Made by a program: the position numbers and the translations under genes | From: Doris montereyensis | Lineage: Eukaryota; Mollusca; Gastropoda; Nudibranchia; Dorididae | Assembly: GCA_037039925.1 (NCBI GenBank) | Contig: JAXRKP010000543.1 | Location: forward strand, 101,001-165,000 | DNA length: 64,000 nucleotides | Reading direction: 5' to 3' | Shown: positions 56,511-64,000 of the stretch, piece by piece | How the letters are laid out: every line of letters begins with the position of its first letter | How positions within the stretch are numbered: the stretch's first letter is position 1 | The notes under the pieces: generated by a model | Database searches by the model: none | Told to the model about the DNA's origin: nothing | Seen by the model: the letters and a program-made list of their open reading frames with translations, nothing else

Positions 56511-56788
56511 TCAGTATACTTTTGCTAAAACCCAAGGTAAAAGACCAAAAGGCAGACCTCGGAGAAAGTGGGAAGATGATGCAAAAGAGACATAAAGCAA
56601 AGAACTTTTTTGGAAGGAAACAGAAAATGCCAGGACAGGGCAGCCTGGAGACAGATCATCTCAGGCATCCGAGAGTACATGCAAAGAAAACCAAAACAAT
56701 GCTAGTAACTAGGGAAGCTAAAACACAAAATCTTAAATTGACAGGGATAATTTAGAATAAGTTCAAAGCTACAATTACCTAGGAGTAA

Positions 56789-56961
56789 AGTAATGACACA
56801 AGATAATATGAAAGCCCCATAGGAACAAAGACGTGACAAACACAAAGAATAGACAGAAAATAATTCTGGCCACCATGGGGATCGAATCTGTGACCTCTGC
56901 GTCGGCACCCATCACGTCGCCATGAAAAGAATGCTACCAACTGAGCTCACTACGCACCCTA
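56789..56961 (-). mobile_element. tRNA-derived SINE with 16-bp target-site duplication
   Basis: On the minus strand, just inside the element, an A-box-like AGTGAGCTCAGTTGGTAG is followed after the normal distance by a B-box-like AGATTCGATCCCC, the internal RNA polymerase III promoter of a tRNA-derived SINE. The 173-bp body is flanked by AATTACCTAGGAGTAA at 56773-56788 and again at 56962-56977, a perfect target-site duplication. It inserted into the RTE-like relic, whose sequence continues on both sides. The body after the tRNA-like head (about 95 bp) was not matched to a named SINE family. Confidence 0.88.
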
Positions 56962-57592
56962 AATTACCTAGGAGTAATGATTAAATCAGAGGGAAAACTA
57001 AGAGAAGTAATCAACCAGAGAATCAAAAGGCAAGTGCAATATATAACCATCTAGGAAAAGCATTTGTAAGTAAGCAAGAATTGTCAACAAAAACAAAAAT
57101 GGCAGTATACAATACAGTTTATTGTCCTACTCTCCTGTATGGAAGCGAAACCTGGACCTTAGACAGTAGAGAGAATACAGTAGAGTACAGGCAGCTGAAA
57201 TGAAACATCTAAGAAGAGTAGTAGGGAAAATAAAAGAGACAAAATCAGAAACACAACAGTAAGAGATCAAACCAAAGCAGATGGCATAAAAACTAAGATA
57301 GAAACAAATCAATTGAGATGGTTTGGGCATGTAAACAGAATGAATGACAAAAGAATAGCTAAATCAGTATACAATGCCCAAGATAAAAGACAAAAAGGCA
57401 GGCCTCGGAGTAAGTGGGAAGAAGATATTTATAATAGGGGCATTGAAGTATAGAAATTACAATTTTTGAAAGGAGACAGGAAATGCCAGGACAGGGCATC
57501 ATGGCGAAAGATCATCTCGGGCATCTGAATCCATACACGGAAAGGTAGAATGGGAACTGATAAAGAAAGAAAGAAAGAAATTCTTACACCAA

Positions 57593-57960
57593 TGGAACTC
57601 TTGCAGTGCAACTTTTACAGTGGAATTTATATAGTGGAATTCTTACAGTGGAATTCTTTGAAAATTTACTAAATTTGTGTTTTATACTTTACACCAAGAA
57701 AAAGTGATTCTTTCTACCACCTGCTAATTTTTCACCTATTTTTATTTTTGTGAACTGTTTTCCCTAACATGCCCAGTGCTTATACAAAGGAACGGATACT
57801 GCCAAGCCATTGTACTTTGTAAAGAAAACACCATTACCACATAAAGCAGTAAACAAAATGAAATCACATAACATTATGACTATTTCAGTCCATGCAAAGA
57901 GAGGGAAAAGGAGAGAAAGAAAATAAAGACAGTCAGAAACAGCAGACTCAAGTAAAACAA
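57593..57960. other. AT-rich stretch with short GTGGAATT repeats
   Basis: TACAGTGGAATT-like words recur three to four times at 57615-57655. The rest is unremarkable AT-rich sequence without a gene. Confidence 0.4.
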
Positions 57961-57964
57961 CAAA

Positions 57965-58110
57965 CCAACATATTAAGATTATTTACACTAAACTGTAGAG
58001 AAGCATTCTAAAACATAACATCTGAATTATCGGCCCTCGCGATCAATATTAACCTGCCATTGTTGGTGGGAACGGAATCATGGCTCCATAAGGACATTTA
58101 AATCATGACG
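57965..58110 (+). mobile_element. Small LINE endonuclease fragment
   Basis: A frame around 58025-58100 reads SALAININ-LPLLVGTESWLHKDI. GTESWL is the LINE endonuclease motif of CR1/L2-type elements. Only about 40 residues are readable and stops interrupt them. Confidence 0.5.
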
Positions 58111-58124
58111 AGATCTTCCCCAAA

Positions 58125-58340
58125 CATGTCAACTCAAAAGTCAAAAGTCGTAGGTTCAAGCTCATCCAACATTTAAAATTTTTCTAGTAAAACCTACCCC
58201 CAGGTCCAGGTAGGTAGATTGACACCTAGTCCCATCGGAGACAGATGGTGAAAGGAGGTCAAGTGAGCAGATCACAACACTCTGTGCACGTCAAAGATTC
58301 CTTGGCTGTTTGTATGGCAGTCCAGACAAAAAAAACTAAT
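58125..58340 (+). repeat. Possible SINE-like or dispersed repeat segment
   Basis: It holds a B-box-like GTAGGTTCAAGCTCATCC (58150-58167) and then TAGTCCCATCGGAGACAGAT and CTCTGTGCACGTCAAAGATT, which look like pieces of a dispersed element. No clear A-box or target-site duplication was found. Confidence 0.3.
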
Positions 58341-58519
58341 TTAATTGCCTACGAAACCCAGAGATCACCTTCGTTATGGATGTGGATAAATCAAACCAAA
58401 TATAAACAAGTAACAAGTATGTTTTGATAGAATTTTTTTAATTTTCGATAGAACTCAATATTCTCATCTTCTTTTCTTCCTGTCTGTGAAAACCTTTGGC
58501 GTTGGAGGACCAATGCAGT

Positions 58520-59640
58520 TACATTTTTATTGTCGTATTAAGTTGATAATAGTCTGTGAAAAATCTTCAGATAGTGTAGACCCTAATTTAACTTTGAAAT
58601 GCTGTTTTGACAGGGACTCAGAAACAAAAATAGGGAGACAACCACGGAGGTTAATGTTGAAAAGGTCAGTAAAAATGCCCATTTCCCGGTCGTGTCGTAG
58701 GCCTTCCAAAATAAAAAAGACAGCAAAGACCTTTATTCTCCATTCTTTCCAAGGTTTTACAAAGGCAACTAGTTTTATTTAGGCTATTGGTCTATAATTT
58801 GATGGGTCATTCAGATCTCTGTTAGGTTTTAGAATAGAAACTACAATTTTTATGCTTTTTTCCAAGATGGGGAATTTGGCCTGTAGTTCACATTTTTATT
58901 GAATATTGTTATAAGGGTAGAAAGACGAGAGTTGGAAAGATTAGTGAGGTATTGATAGTGAATACAGTCAGGTCCTGCTGCTGATTCATTTAATTTTGCT
59001 AGGGATACCCTTCGCTCATCCAGAGAAGAATGTTTGTTATAGAGTTCTAAATTATCCAACGTAAATTTATCAGGGTTTTTTTTCTTTCACTTGTTTTAAT
59101 TTTTGGAAACCAGTGGAGTACATGTAATGCCAAATGAAAAATTCTGGGCAATACTCTGGCCAACGTAGTTTGCTATATCTATGACATTGGTAATTAACTT
59201 AGTCCTTTTTTTAGATGGATATTTATGAAGCTGTCTTACTGTTTATTTTCCTCACTGCCTTCCACACAATTTTGGTAGTGGCATTACAATTTAGAGAGGA
59301 AACATATTTCTGCCAGGAATTCTTTTTTTTTTGGATTGTTTTATTATAATGTGTGTATCTTGTCTTGGCTTTTTCTTTTTGAAACTCATCAAATCTTCAA
59401 CAAAAGGATTTCTTTTAAAACATCTTGGAGCTTTCTTTTCTTCTGTTGATTGCTCCTTACATTCTCTGGAGAACCAAGGGACCCTTGGAAATTTGTGATC
59501 CTTACAGGGATGGAATGGGATTGTCTTTTTTGCCAAAGAAATCAATTTCTCTGAGAAAGTCGATATAGGGTCATTGGGTGATACAATAGAGTTATTTATG
59601 TCTGAAGAGTGTAACATTTTGAAAAGGGTCCAGTTTGTTT
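58520..59640 (-). mobile_element. I-clade-like LINE reverse-transcriptase fragment, degenerate
   Basis: Minus-strand words in order: SLAKKTIPFHPCKDHKFPRV and PWFSRECKEQ (linker between endonuclease and RT, 59540-59450), then LAKLNESAAGPDCIHYQYLT (about 58995), NSPSWKKA, KTLERMEN (about 58755) and FFILEGLRHDREMGIFTDLF, NINLRGCLPIFVSESLSKQH and FKVKLGSTLSEDFSQ (58715-58545). These follow the order of I/Nimb-type reverse transcriptases (GPDxIHYxML, SCLCKTLERM, FFDLEKAYDTTWxxGIL, LRGxLPxFI). A segment between KTLERM and FFILEG is deleted, and the YADD part and the 3' end are missing. Confidence 0.72.
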
Positions 59641-59699
59641 TGAAAATTGAAATATAAAGTAGAGCCCTCTGTTCTGTTGGCTTGAAAGCCTAAGACGAT

Positions 59700-60780
59700 A
59701 TCACTACCATCTTGACTGAAAATGTTCCCTTTGTTCATATCAATTTAACTTATGTATAGGTGTAATGGGCATGGTGTACTGAGTTGAAATATGTCGCTGT
59801 TTTTTTCTGCTGCTTCCGGTTGCCATGGAAAAAGTGGCCATCTTGGATTTTGTCCCCAAATTTCACTAAGTTCGATATTGATGGACTTTTTCATTTTTCA
59901 ATAAATTTCTTTCAAACTTGGCACACACCTTATTTGATAACATATCTAAATTCAACCAGATCAAATTTTTGTTTTACTAGTAAATTTTGTTTTTATGAAT
60001 TTTTGAAAATAGCACATGAATTTTGAATTTTGAATTTTTTGTAAAATATTTTGTATATTTTTATATTGTACAAAAAATTCAAAATTTTCCAAAACTATAC
60101 TACATATTCAATCTCATGATTTATACCAAATTTCATGATACGTTGAGAAATAAACAAGTAGATAAGAAATAATGTGTACAAAAAAGGACATTTTTGAGAA
60201 AATCGTATTTTCCTCTTATTTTCTGTGTTTTTAATATATTTTTCTCCTATAAACCTAAGAAAAGAGCAGGATAATACTTTAAAACCTCATAAAACCTTGA
60301 GAGTGTCAACTACTTCTTATTGACACTGTTTCAAGTGCAACAGTACCTGTTTACTCATTTTGAGATGGTGTCATTTGATCATATTGTTCGATATTTTCCG
60401 GACGATCTAAGGCAATATTCATAAAAGATCTTCAAATTATTTTTTTAAGGATAGTGTTTATTGTAATGATCAACATGAGTACCAACTTGCCGTACTTTAG
60501 GTCATACTTTTCTGGCTTTTTTTTATTGTATAAAAGAGCTGTGTTGAAAAATACGCCTGTATCGTTTCAAAAAAAATTGTATCAATTCAAAGAATCGATA
60601 CGGAGCTTCTTTATAATATCATTATGACGGGAATGAACTGCTCTATCCACTAGTATGATAGACTAGATTTTTTTCATTTTTGGCAAACAAGGCTCCCCTC
60701 CACTCCCAAACCTTTCTCTTCCACTCTCTCTGACTTATGCAAAATAGTGTTATCTATCAATAAAAGTCATTTATTGAGGT
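59700..60780. other. AT-rich intron sequence, no gene seen
   Basis: It includes a GAATTTTGAATTTTGAATTT run (60015-60040) and several T-rich tracts. No domain, repeat unit or RNA fold was recognised on either strand. Confidence 0.4.
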
Positions 60781-60794
60781 TCTATATGATGTTA

Positions 60795-60811
60795 GGGGGG
60801 GGGGGGGGGGG
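60795..60811 (+). repeat. Poly(G) run of 17
   Basis: An uninterrupted G17 tract in otherwise AT-rich intron sequence; a likely source of length error or polymorphism. Confidence 0.9.
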
Positions 60812-61315
60812 ACCTTTTGGTTCTTGCATAATCCCCCCTCTTTTTTTCACTAGGTTTTCCCGTAATCAGAGGGGTGTCTCCCCCACCCCCTGCCCTATTG
60901 TCACTTCATTCTTATTATAAAAAATTTGGCGAGGTATTCCTATCTGGCCAAACCATTTCTTGGTCAAACAGAATCAGAGCTAAGGAGTGCCCCTCTCTCT
61001 TTTTAGATCTAGCTCTCTCGTCTCCTCTGCCTGTTTTCTCTCTCTCTCTGAAAAGAGTATAAAAATGATTTAAGTATGTTAAAATACGATGTCGTGGTGT
61101 CAAGCTCTGAGATTTCAGCTCCAGCAAGCTGTCTCTTTCAATGATGCATTTTAATCGACCAAACTGTCTCGTCCGACTTTTTTAAAATTTGTGACGACGG
61201 ACACTGGACCTAAGAAAAACATTAAAATTTGTTAAAATCTGTTGATGATGCTTTGGTACATATATATGTATTAAATTGTATTTACTCACATCTTGAAAAA
61301 AAGGCTGTTCTATCC
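60812..61315. other. Intron sequence between the G tract and the next LINE
   Basis: Pyrimidine-rich (CTCTCTCTGA near 61040) and otherwise unremarkable. I see no coding region. Confidence 0.4.
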
Positions 61316-62315
61316 GAATCATGTTTTATTATTTTTTTAGTGCATTTAATACAATCCAACCACACATACTCGCTGAAAAGCTCCCTAAAATGAACGTCAA
61401 CGCTAACACTGTACTTGGGATTTTAGATTACCTCAGCAACAGCCCACAGTTTGTCAAAATGCGGCGTTCATCTTCCACCTTTCTCTTAGAAAATCAAACC
61501 AAACCTCCCGTTGACCTAACTTCTGACACATTATATACTAACACTGGTGCTCCCCATGGTACAGTATTATCCCCATTTCTCTTCTCCCTGTACACCGCAG
61601 ACTGTAGATCCAAACATGACGACATATCATAGACAAATACATGGACGATACTGGGGAAATCGGACTTATAATTAATCACAATGACAATAACTATTTAAAT
61701 GAAGTAGACAATTTTGTGAGCTGGTGTGACCAAAACTACATTGAATTAAATATTTCAAAAACTAAGGAAATGATAATTGATTTCCGGAAAAATAAAACTG
61801 AACCCTCCCCAGTCACCATAAAAGGGATAGAAATTGAGCGAGCACAGAGCTACAAGTATTTAGGAATAATAATTGATAACATATTGAACTAGACCGAGAA
61901 TACAGACAACATCATGAAAAAAGCGAACACACAGCTTTATTGCATGAGAATACTGAGATCTTTTCATGTCGATACACACCTATTACAAATGTTCTATTCG
62001 TCATTTATATGTTCGGTGTTGACCTTTGGGCTTCCCAGTTGGGGTGGGAACATAACTAAATTTGATAGGAGGAGACTTGACGGGCTGATCAGAAAGGCAG
62101 GTGGGCTGATTGGGAACACACACGACTCATTTGACACAGTTTATGAACGACGTATAACCAAAACACAGACTGACATCACAGATGATGAAACTCATCCATT
62201 TCATGCAGACATTGACTGTTTAAAAATAATTAGAAGTGGTAGGTTCAGAGTCCCAGGGGCCAACAGAAACAGATACCTGAATTCATTCATTCCGTCAGCA
62301 GTCAAGATGTTTTAA
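61316..62315 (+). mobile_element. Rex1/L2-like LINE, 3' half of ORF2 (5'-truncated)
   Basis: Plus-strand words: FSAFNTIQPHILAEKLPKMN (61339 on), NTGAPHGTVLSPFLFSLYTA (about 61540), then after a frame break KYMDDTGEIGLI (61635-61670), NFVSWCDQNYIELNISKTKE, MIIDFRKNKTEPSPVTIKG, YKYLGIIIDN, a stop, then MKKANTQLYCMRILRSFHVD, SVLTFGLPSWGGN and RSGRFRVPGANRNRYLNSFI up to the stop at 62315. This is the palm-to-C-terminus order of the LYTxDCRS type of CR1/L2/Rex1 elements common in fish and molluscs. The palm motif reads YMDD rather than YADD. At least two breaks make it inactive. Confidence 0.82.
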
Positions 62316-62640
62316 CAAAACAACTGGACGTGGGGGGTTTGGACATGGATGAATGAGCTTTGGCCGAGGGCGTGTATGTGTGGGTTGGTTGGGATGTTGT
62401 GTGTGTGTGTGTGTGGGGGGGGGGGGGTTTCCCTACGCATACATGTGCATAGGGGTCGGTTGGGTAGTGTTGTGTAATAGGTAGAGGTCGGGGGGATCGA
62501 ATATGGTTGTATATCCTACGCATTTCTGTGATGTATCTATCAAAACAAATGGAAGTGGGGGGGGGGGGGGGGGATGAGCATGGATGAATGAGCTTTTGAC
62601 CAAATGCGTGTGTGAGGGGGCCGGTTGTGTGTGTGTGGGG
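62316..62640. repeat. G/T-rich duplicated segment with long G runs
   Basis: AACAACTGGACGTGGGG at about 62316 and AACAAATGGAAGTGGGG at about 62543 begin two diverged copies of a roughly 227-bp segment. Each has GGATGAATGAGCTTT and a GTGTGTG run followed by G11-G17 tracts (62415-62427, 62557-62573, 62637-62647). Confidence 0.8.
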
Positions 62641-62749
62641 GGGGGGGTTGTGGGAGGACTCGAATGCTGTTGTTATATATCTTACGCGTTTCTGTGACAT
62701 ATTTGTCATACTAACACTCTTATTATATTGGGTTTCATTATTCGGACCC

Positions 62750-62835
62750 GTGTCCCAAAAGTGTGGGTGTTTATTCAGACCCGCGTGTCCCAATAGTGTG
62801 GGTGTTTATTCGGACCCGGGTTTTTATTGGGACAC
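62750..62835. repeat. Two-copy 40-odd-bp repeat
   Basis: GTGTGGGTGTTTATTC followed by (A/G)GACCCG occurs twice, about 40 bp apart, and TTTATTGGGACACAC follows. It may belong to the 3' UTR of the LINE before it. Confidence 0.6.
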
Positions 62836-62849
62836 ACAGATCTAGAATC

Positions 62850-63200
62850 TATGTCTAAAAATATATTTTTTAGAGAATTGAAGTTAAAGACACGTAATTT
62901 CAGTTTCAATCGTAGCAGAAGCAAGGCCATATTGACGGCCTTGAGCGAAGTCGACTTCTATTTCTAGCGGTCATATTTCGTTCCAGTAAAAAAAGTAAGC
63001 GGGAACCTTTCATACCTTCTGATGAACTCATTTTCGGGAGCACGGGTCGCGATTTTTATTACCCATTTTGAGTATTTTTTAATAGGTAAATATCCCAGTA
63101 GGTGCTACACTACGTTATTAATGTTATAGATCTATGTATTATGATTTTTAAACTTACTTAGGAACAGTTCTAGAATGTAATTTCCTTCTTTGAATGAATA
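62850..63200 (+). other. Possible LINE 3' UTR and intron sequence
   Basis: It ends in TTGAATGAATAAAATTATTA, which passes into a (TTA)n run, a typical A/T-rich LINE tail after a polyadenylation-like AATAAA. No coding region was found in it. Confidence 0.4.
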
Positions 63201-63202
63201 AA

Positions 63203-63263
<61 letters not shown>
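63201..63263. repeat. (ATT)n microsatellite
   Basis: About 20 ATT units directly following the possible LINE end. Confidence 0.95.
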
Positions 63264-63272
<9 letters not shown>

Positions 63273-63324
63273 TTACGGTTGCAGACTGTGTCAGTGTGTG
63301 TATGATCATGATGATGTATTATTT

Positions 63325-63366
63325 AGATCTACTCTAGATCTTAGATCTATTCTAATCTAGATCTAC
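63325..63366. other. AGATCT-rich motif at the exon 1 donor
   Basis: AGATCT hexamers recur about every 10 bp (TAGATCTACTCTAGATCT and so on). This motif is widespread in gastropod genomes and here directly follows the exon 1 splice donor. Confidence 0.6.
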
Positions 63367-63384
63367 CTCTTCGTATTGTCCCAT
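63367..63384 (-). CDS. ALDH3 exon 1, coding part (start codon, MGQYEE)
   Basis: The minus strand reads ATG, five codons (GQYEE), then a GT donor at 63366-63365 (GAG|GTAGAT). The ATG context is strong (A at -3, G at +4). It ends in phase 0, which joins cleanly to exon 2 starting GTC ATG CAG, giving a start of the form MGQYEE-VMQR. ALDH3 proteins typically begin only a few residues before this helix, so a six-codon first coding exon is plausible. It was chosen because it is the only ATG plus donor I noticed upstream with the right phase, Kozak context and length; a cDNA would settle it. It is 11.3 kb from exon 2, across an intron full of transposon relics. Confidence 0.55.
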
Positions 63385-63660
63385 CCTGAATATGAAGGTC
63401 CACAGTTGACGTTCCAAACGAATGTGGTGTATTTTACGGGCCTGGTCTCCAAATTCACAACAAGACAACTCAGACAAGTTGTGGACTGTGGACTCAGGAC
63501 TGCTACTTTCACCGTAAATACACGCTACTCGCTAGGATACCACTACCACACTACACACTACACGCATACATTGCCGTAATGTCAAGTGTCAAGGTCTTCG
63601 GCTCATCCAATCCAAAGAGGGCGAACAATATCATCATGTCCTATTCATAAACTACATCGT
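63385..63660 (-). promoter_or_regulatory. Putative 5' leader and proximal promoter of the ALDH3 gene
   Basis: This stretch directly upstream of the proposed ATG is of high complexity and free of repeats, unlike most of the window. It carries a CCAAT-type element (ATCCAATCC on the plus strand, about 63606-63614). Two short upstream reading frames are visible on the minus strand, 63571-63551 (six codons) and 63567-63532 (eleven codons). The transcription start is not identifiable by eye, so whether the upstream frames are transcribed is unknown. A TATA-like ATATTATATATTG lies further upstream near 63706-63719. Confidence 0.35.
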
Positions 63661-63890
63661 ACATAACGTAGATAGTTTGATATTGATGAATAATAGAAAG
63701 GAGCCACATATTATATATTGATGCTAGTGCGTGTGCTGGAAGTCTTTGGCATGCTGCATTTTATGTGTTCCTAGCCTATTTCATTGTTCATTTTTTTCAT
63801 GTGTTTGTTTTCATTAATGCGACGGCAATGAATGCGTAGACTAGATCTAGATCAACTCACTATTGTTTTCATTGTTATTATTATTATTAT

Positions 63891-63926
<36 letters not shown>

Positions 63927-64000
63927 CAAGTTAACACGCCACAGCCAACAATAACCACTACACACGGCCCCGTACTTATCCGAAAGAAGAGGGGAGAAAG
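63661..64000. other. Upstream flank with (TTA)n microsatellite
   Basis: It contains a (TTA)n run with one interruption at about 63875-63926 and a CTAGATCTAGATC patch at about 63841-63853. No gene is visible up to the window end. Confidence 0.6.

Larger units (their letters stand above)
53400..57592 (+). mobile_element. RTE-like LINE relic, long, composite at the 3' end
   Basis: This runs from a 5' leader (about 53400-53740, with ACCAAAGGCTAAG and GAGTTAACCCTGA occurring twice) through a broken endonuclease-reverse transcriptase ORF to a (GAAA)n tail at about 57568-57590. The 3' half is not one collinear copy: the first copy runs out near 56672, a second stretch starting ATGCAAAGAAAACCAAAAC (56681) repeats the sequence first seen at 56012, and this second stretch is split by a SINE. 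Many stops and frameshifts make it inactive. The RTE assignment rests on the FADD-type palm and the C-terminal YGSETWTL region and is moderately secure. Confidence 0.8.

Noticed and set aside
56880..56961. A tRNA gene
   Set aside because: A and B boxes are present, but there is no acceptor stem pairing that I can see, the body continues for about 90 bp, and a target-site duplication shows it is a SINE.

Overview
The window is eukaryotic, intron-rich DNA. It is most likely from a gastropod mollusc: TAGATCTAGATC-type runs, CR1/L2-like and RTE-like LINE relics, a tRNA-derived SINE and very large minisatellite arrays all fit, but the species cannot be named from this sequence. More than half of the window is tandem repeat. 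Almost all long open frames are repeat artefacts, because unit lengths of 45, 33, 48 and 51 bp are multiples of three and stay open over many units.

The one host gene I can support is on the minus strand. It is the 5' part of a class 3 aldehyde dehydrogenase (ALDH3, fatty-aldehyde dehydrogenase family). Five coding exons read right to left: 63384-63367 (start ATG), 52038-51893, 49720-49625, 41054-40895 and 18181-18098. Splice sites are canonical and phases agree (0,0,0,1) once four single-base indels are allowed for. The rest of the gene (NAD-binding core, catalytic Cys, C-terminus) must lie left of position 1, so the intron after exon 5 is at least 18 kb. Exons 2 and 5 carry single-base frame breaks next to short homopolymers, so the locus is either an assembly with uncorrected indels or a recent pseudogene.

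Each intron is filled by its own minisatellites. Intron 5 (1-18097): a 15.6-kb array of 45/49-bp units, then 63-, 65-, 46- and 51-bp arrays around a LINE relic. Intron 4 (18182-40894): a 33-bp array, a 41-bp array grading into a related 45/49-bp array of about 17 kb, which is split by a 3.57-kb CR1/L2-like LINE (21935-25504, minus strand). Intron 3 (41055-49624): 51-bp, 48-bp, CT-rich and 28-bp arrays. Intron 2 (49721-51892): an RTE-like LINE 3' fragment and a 40-bp array. Intron 1 (52039-63366): a 45-bp array, a long RTE-like LINE relic carrying a SINE with a 16-bp target-site duplication, an I-clade-like LINE fragment, a Rex1/L2-like LINE 3' half, and G-rich and TTA-type simple repeats. The region right of 63385 is the putative 5' leader and promoter side of the ALDH3 gene.

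No rRNA gene, functional tRNA gene, CRISPR array or prokaryotic feature was seen.
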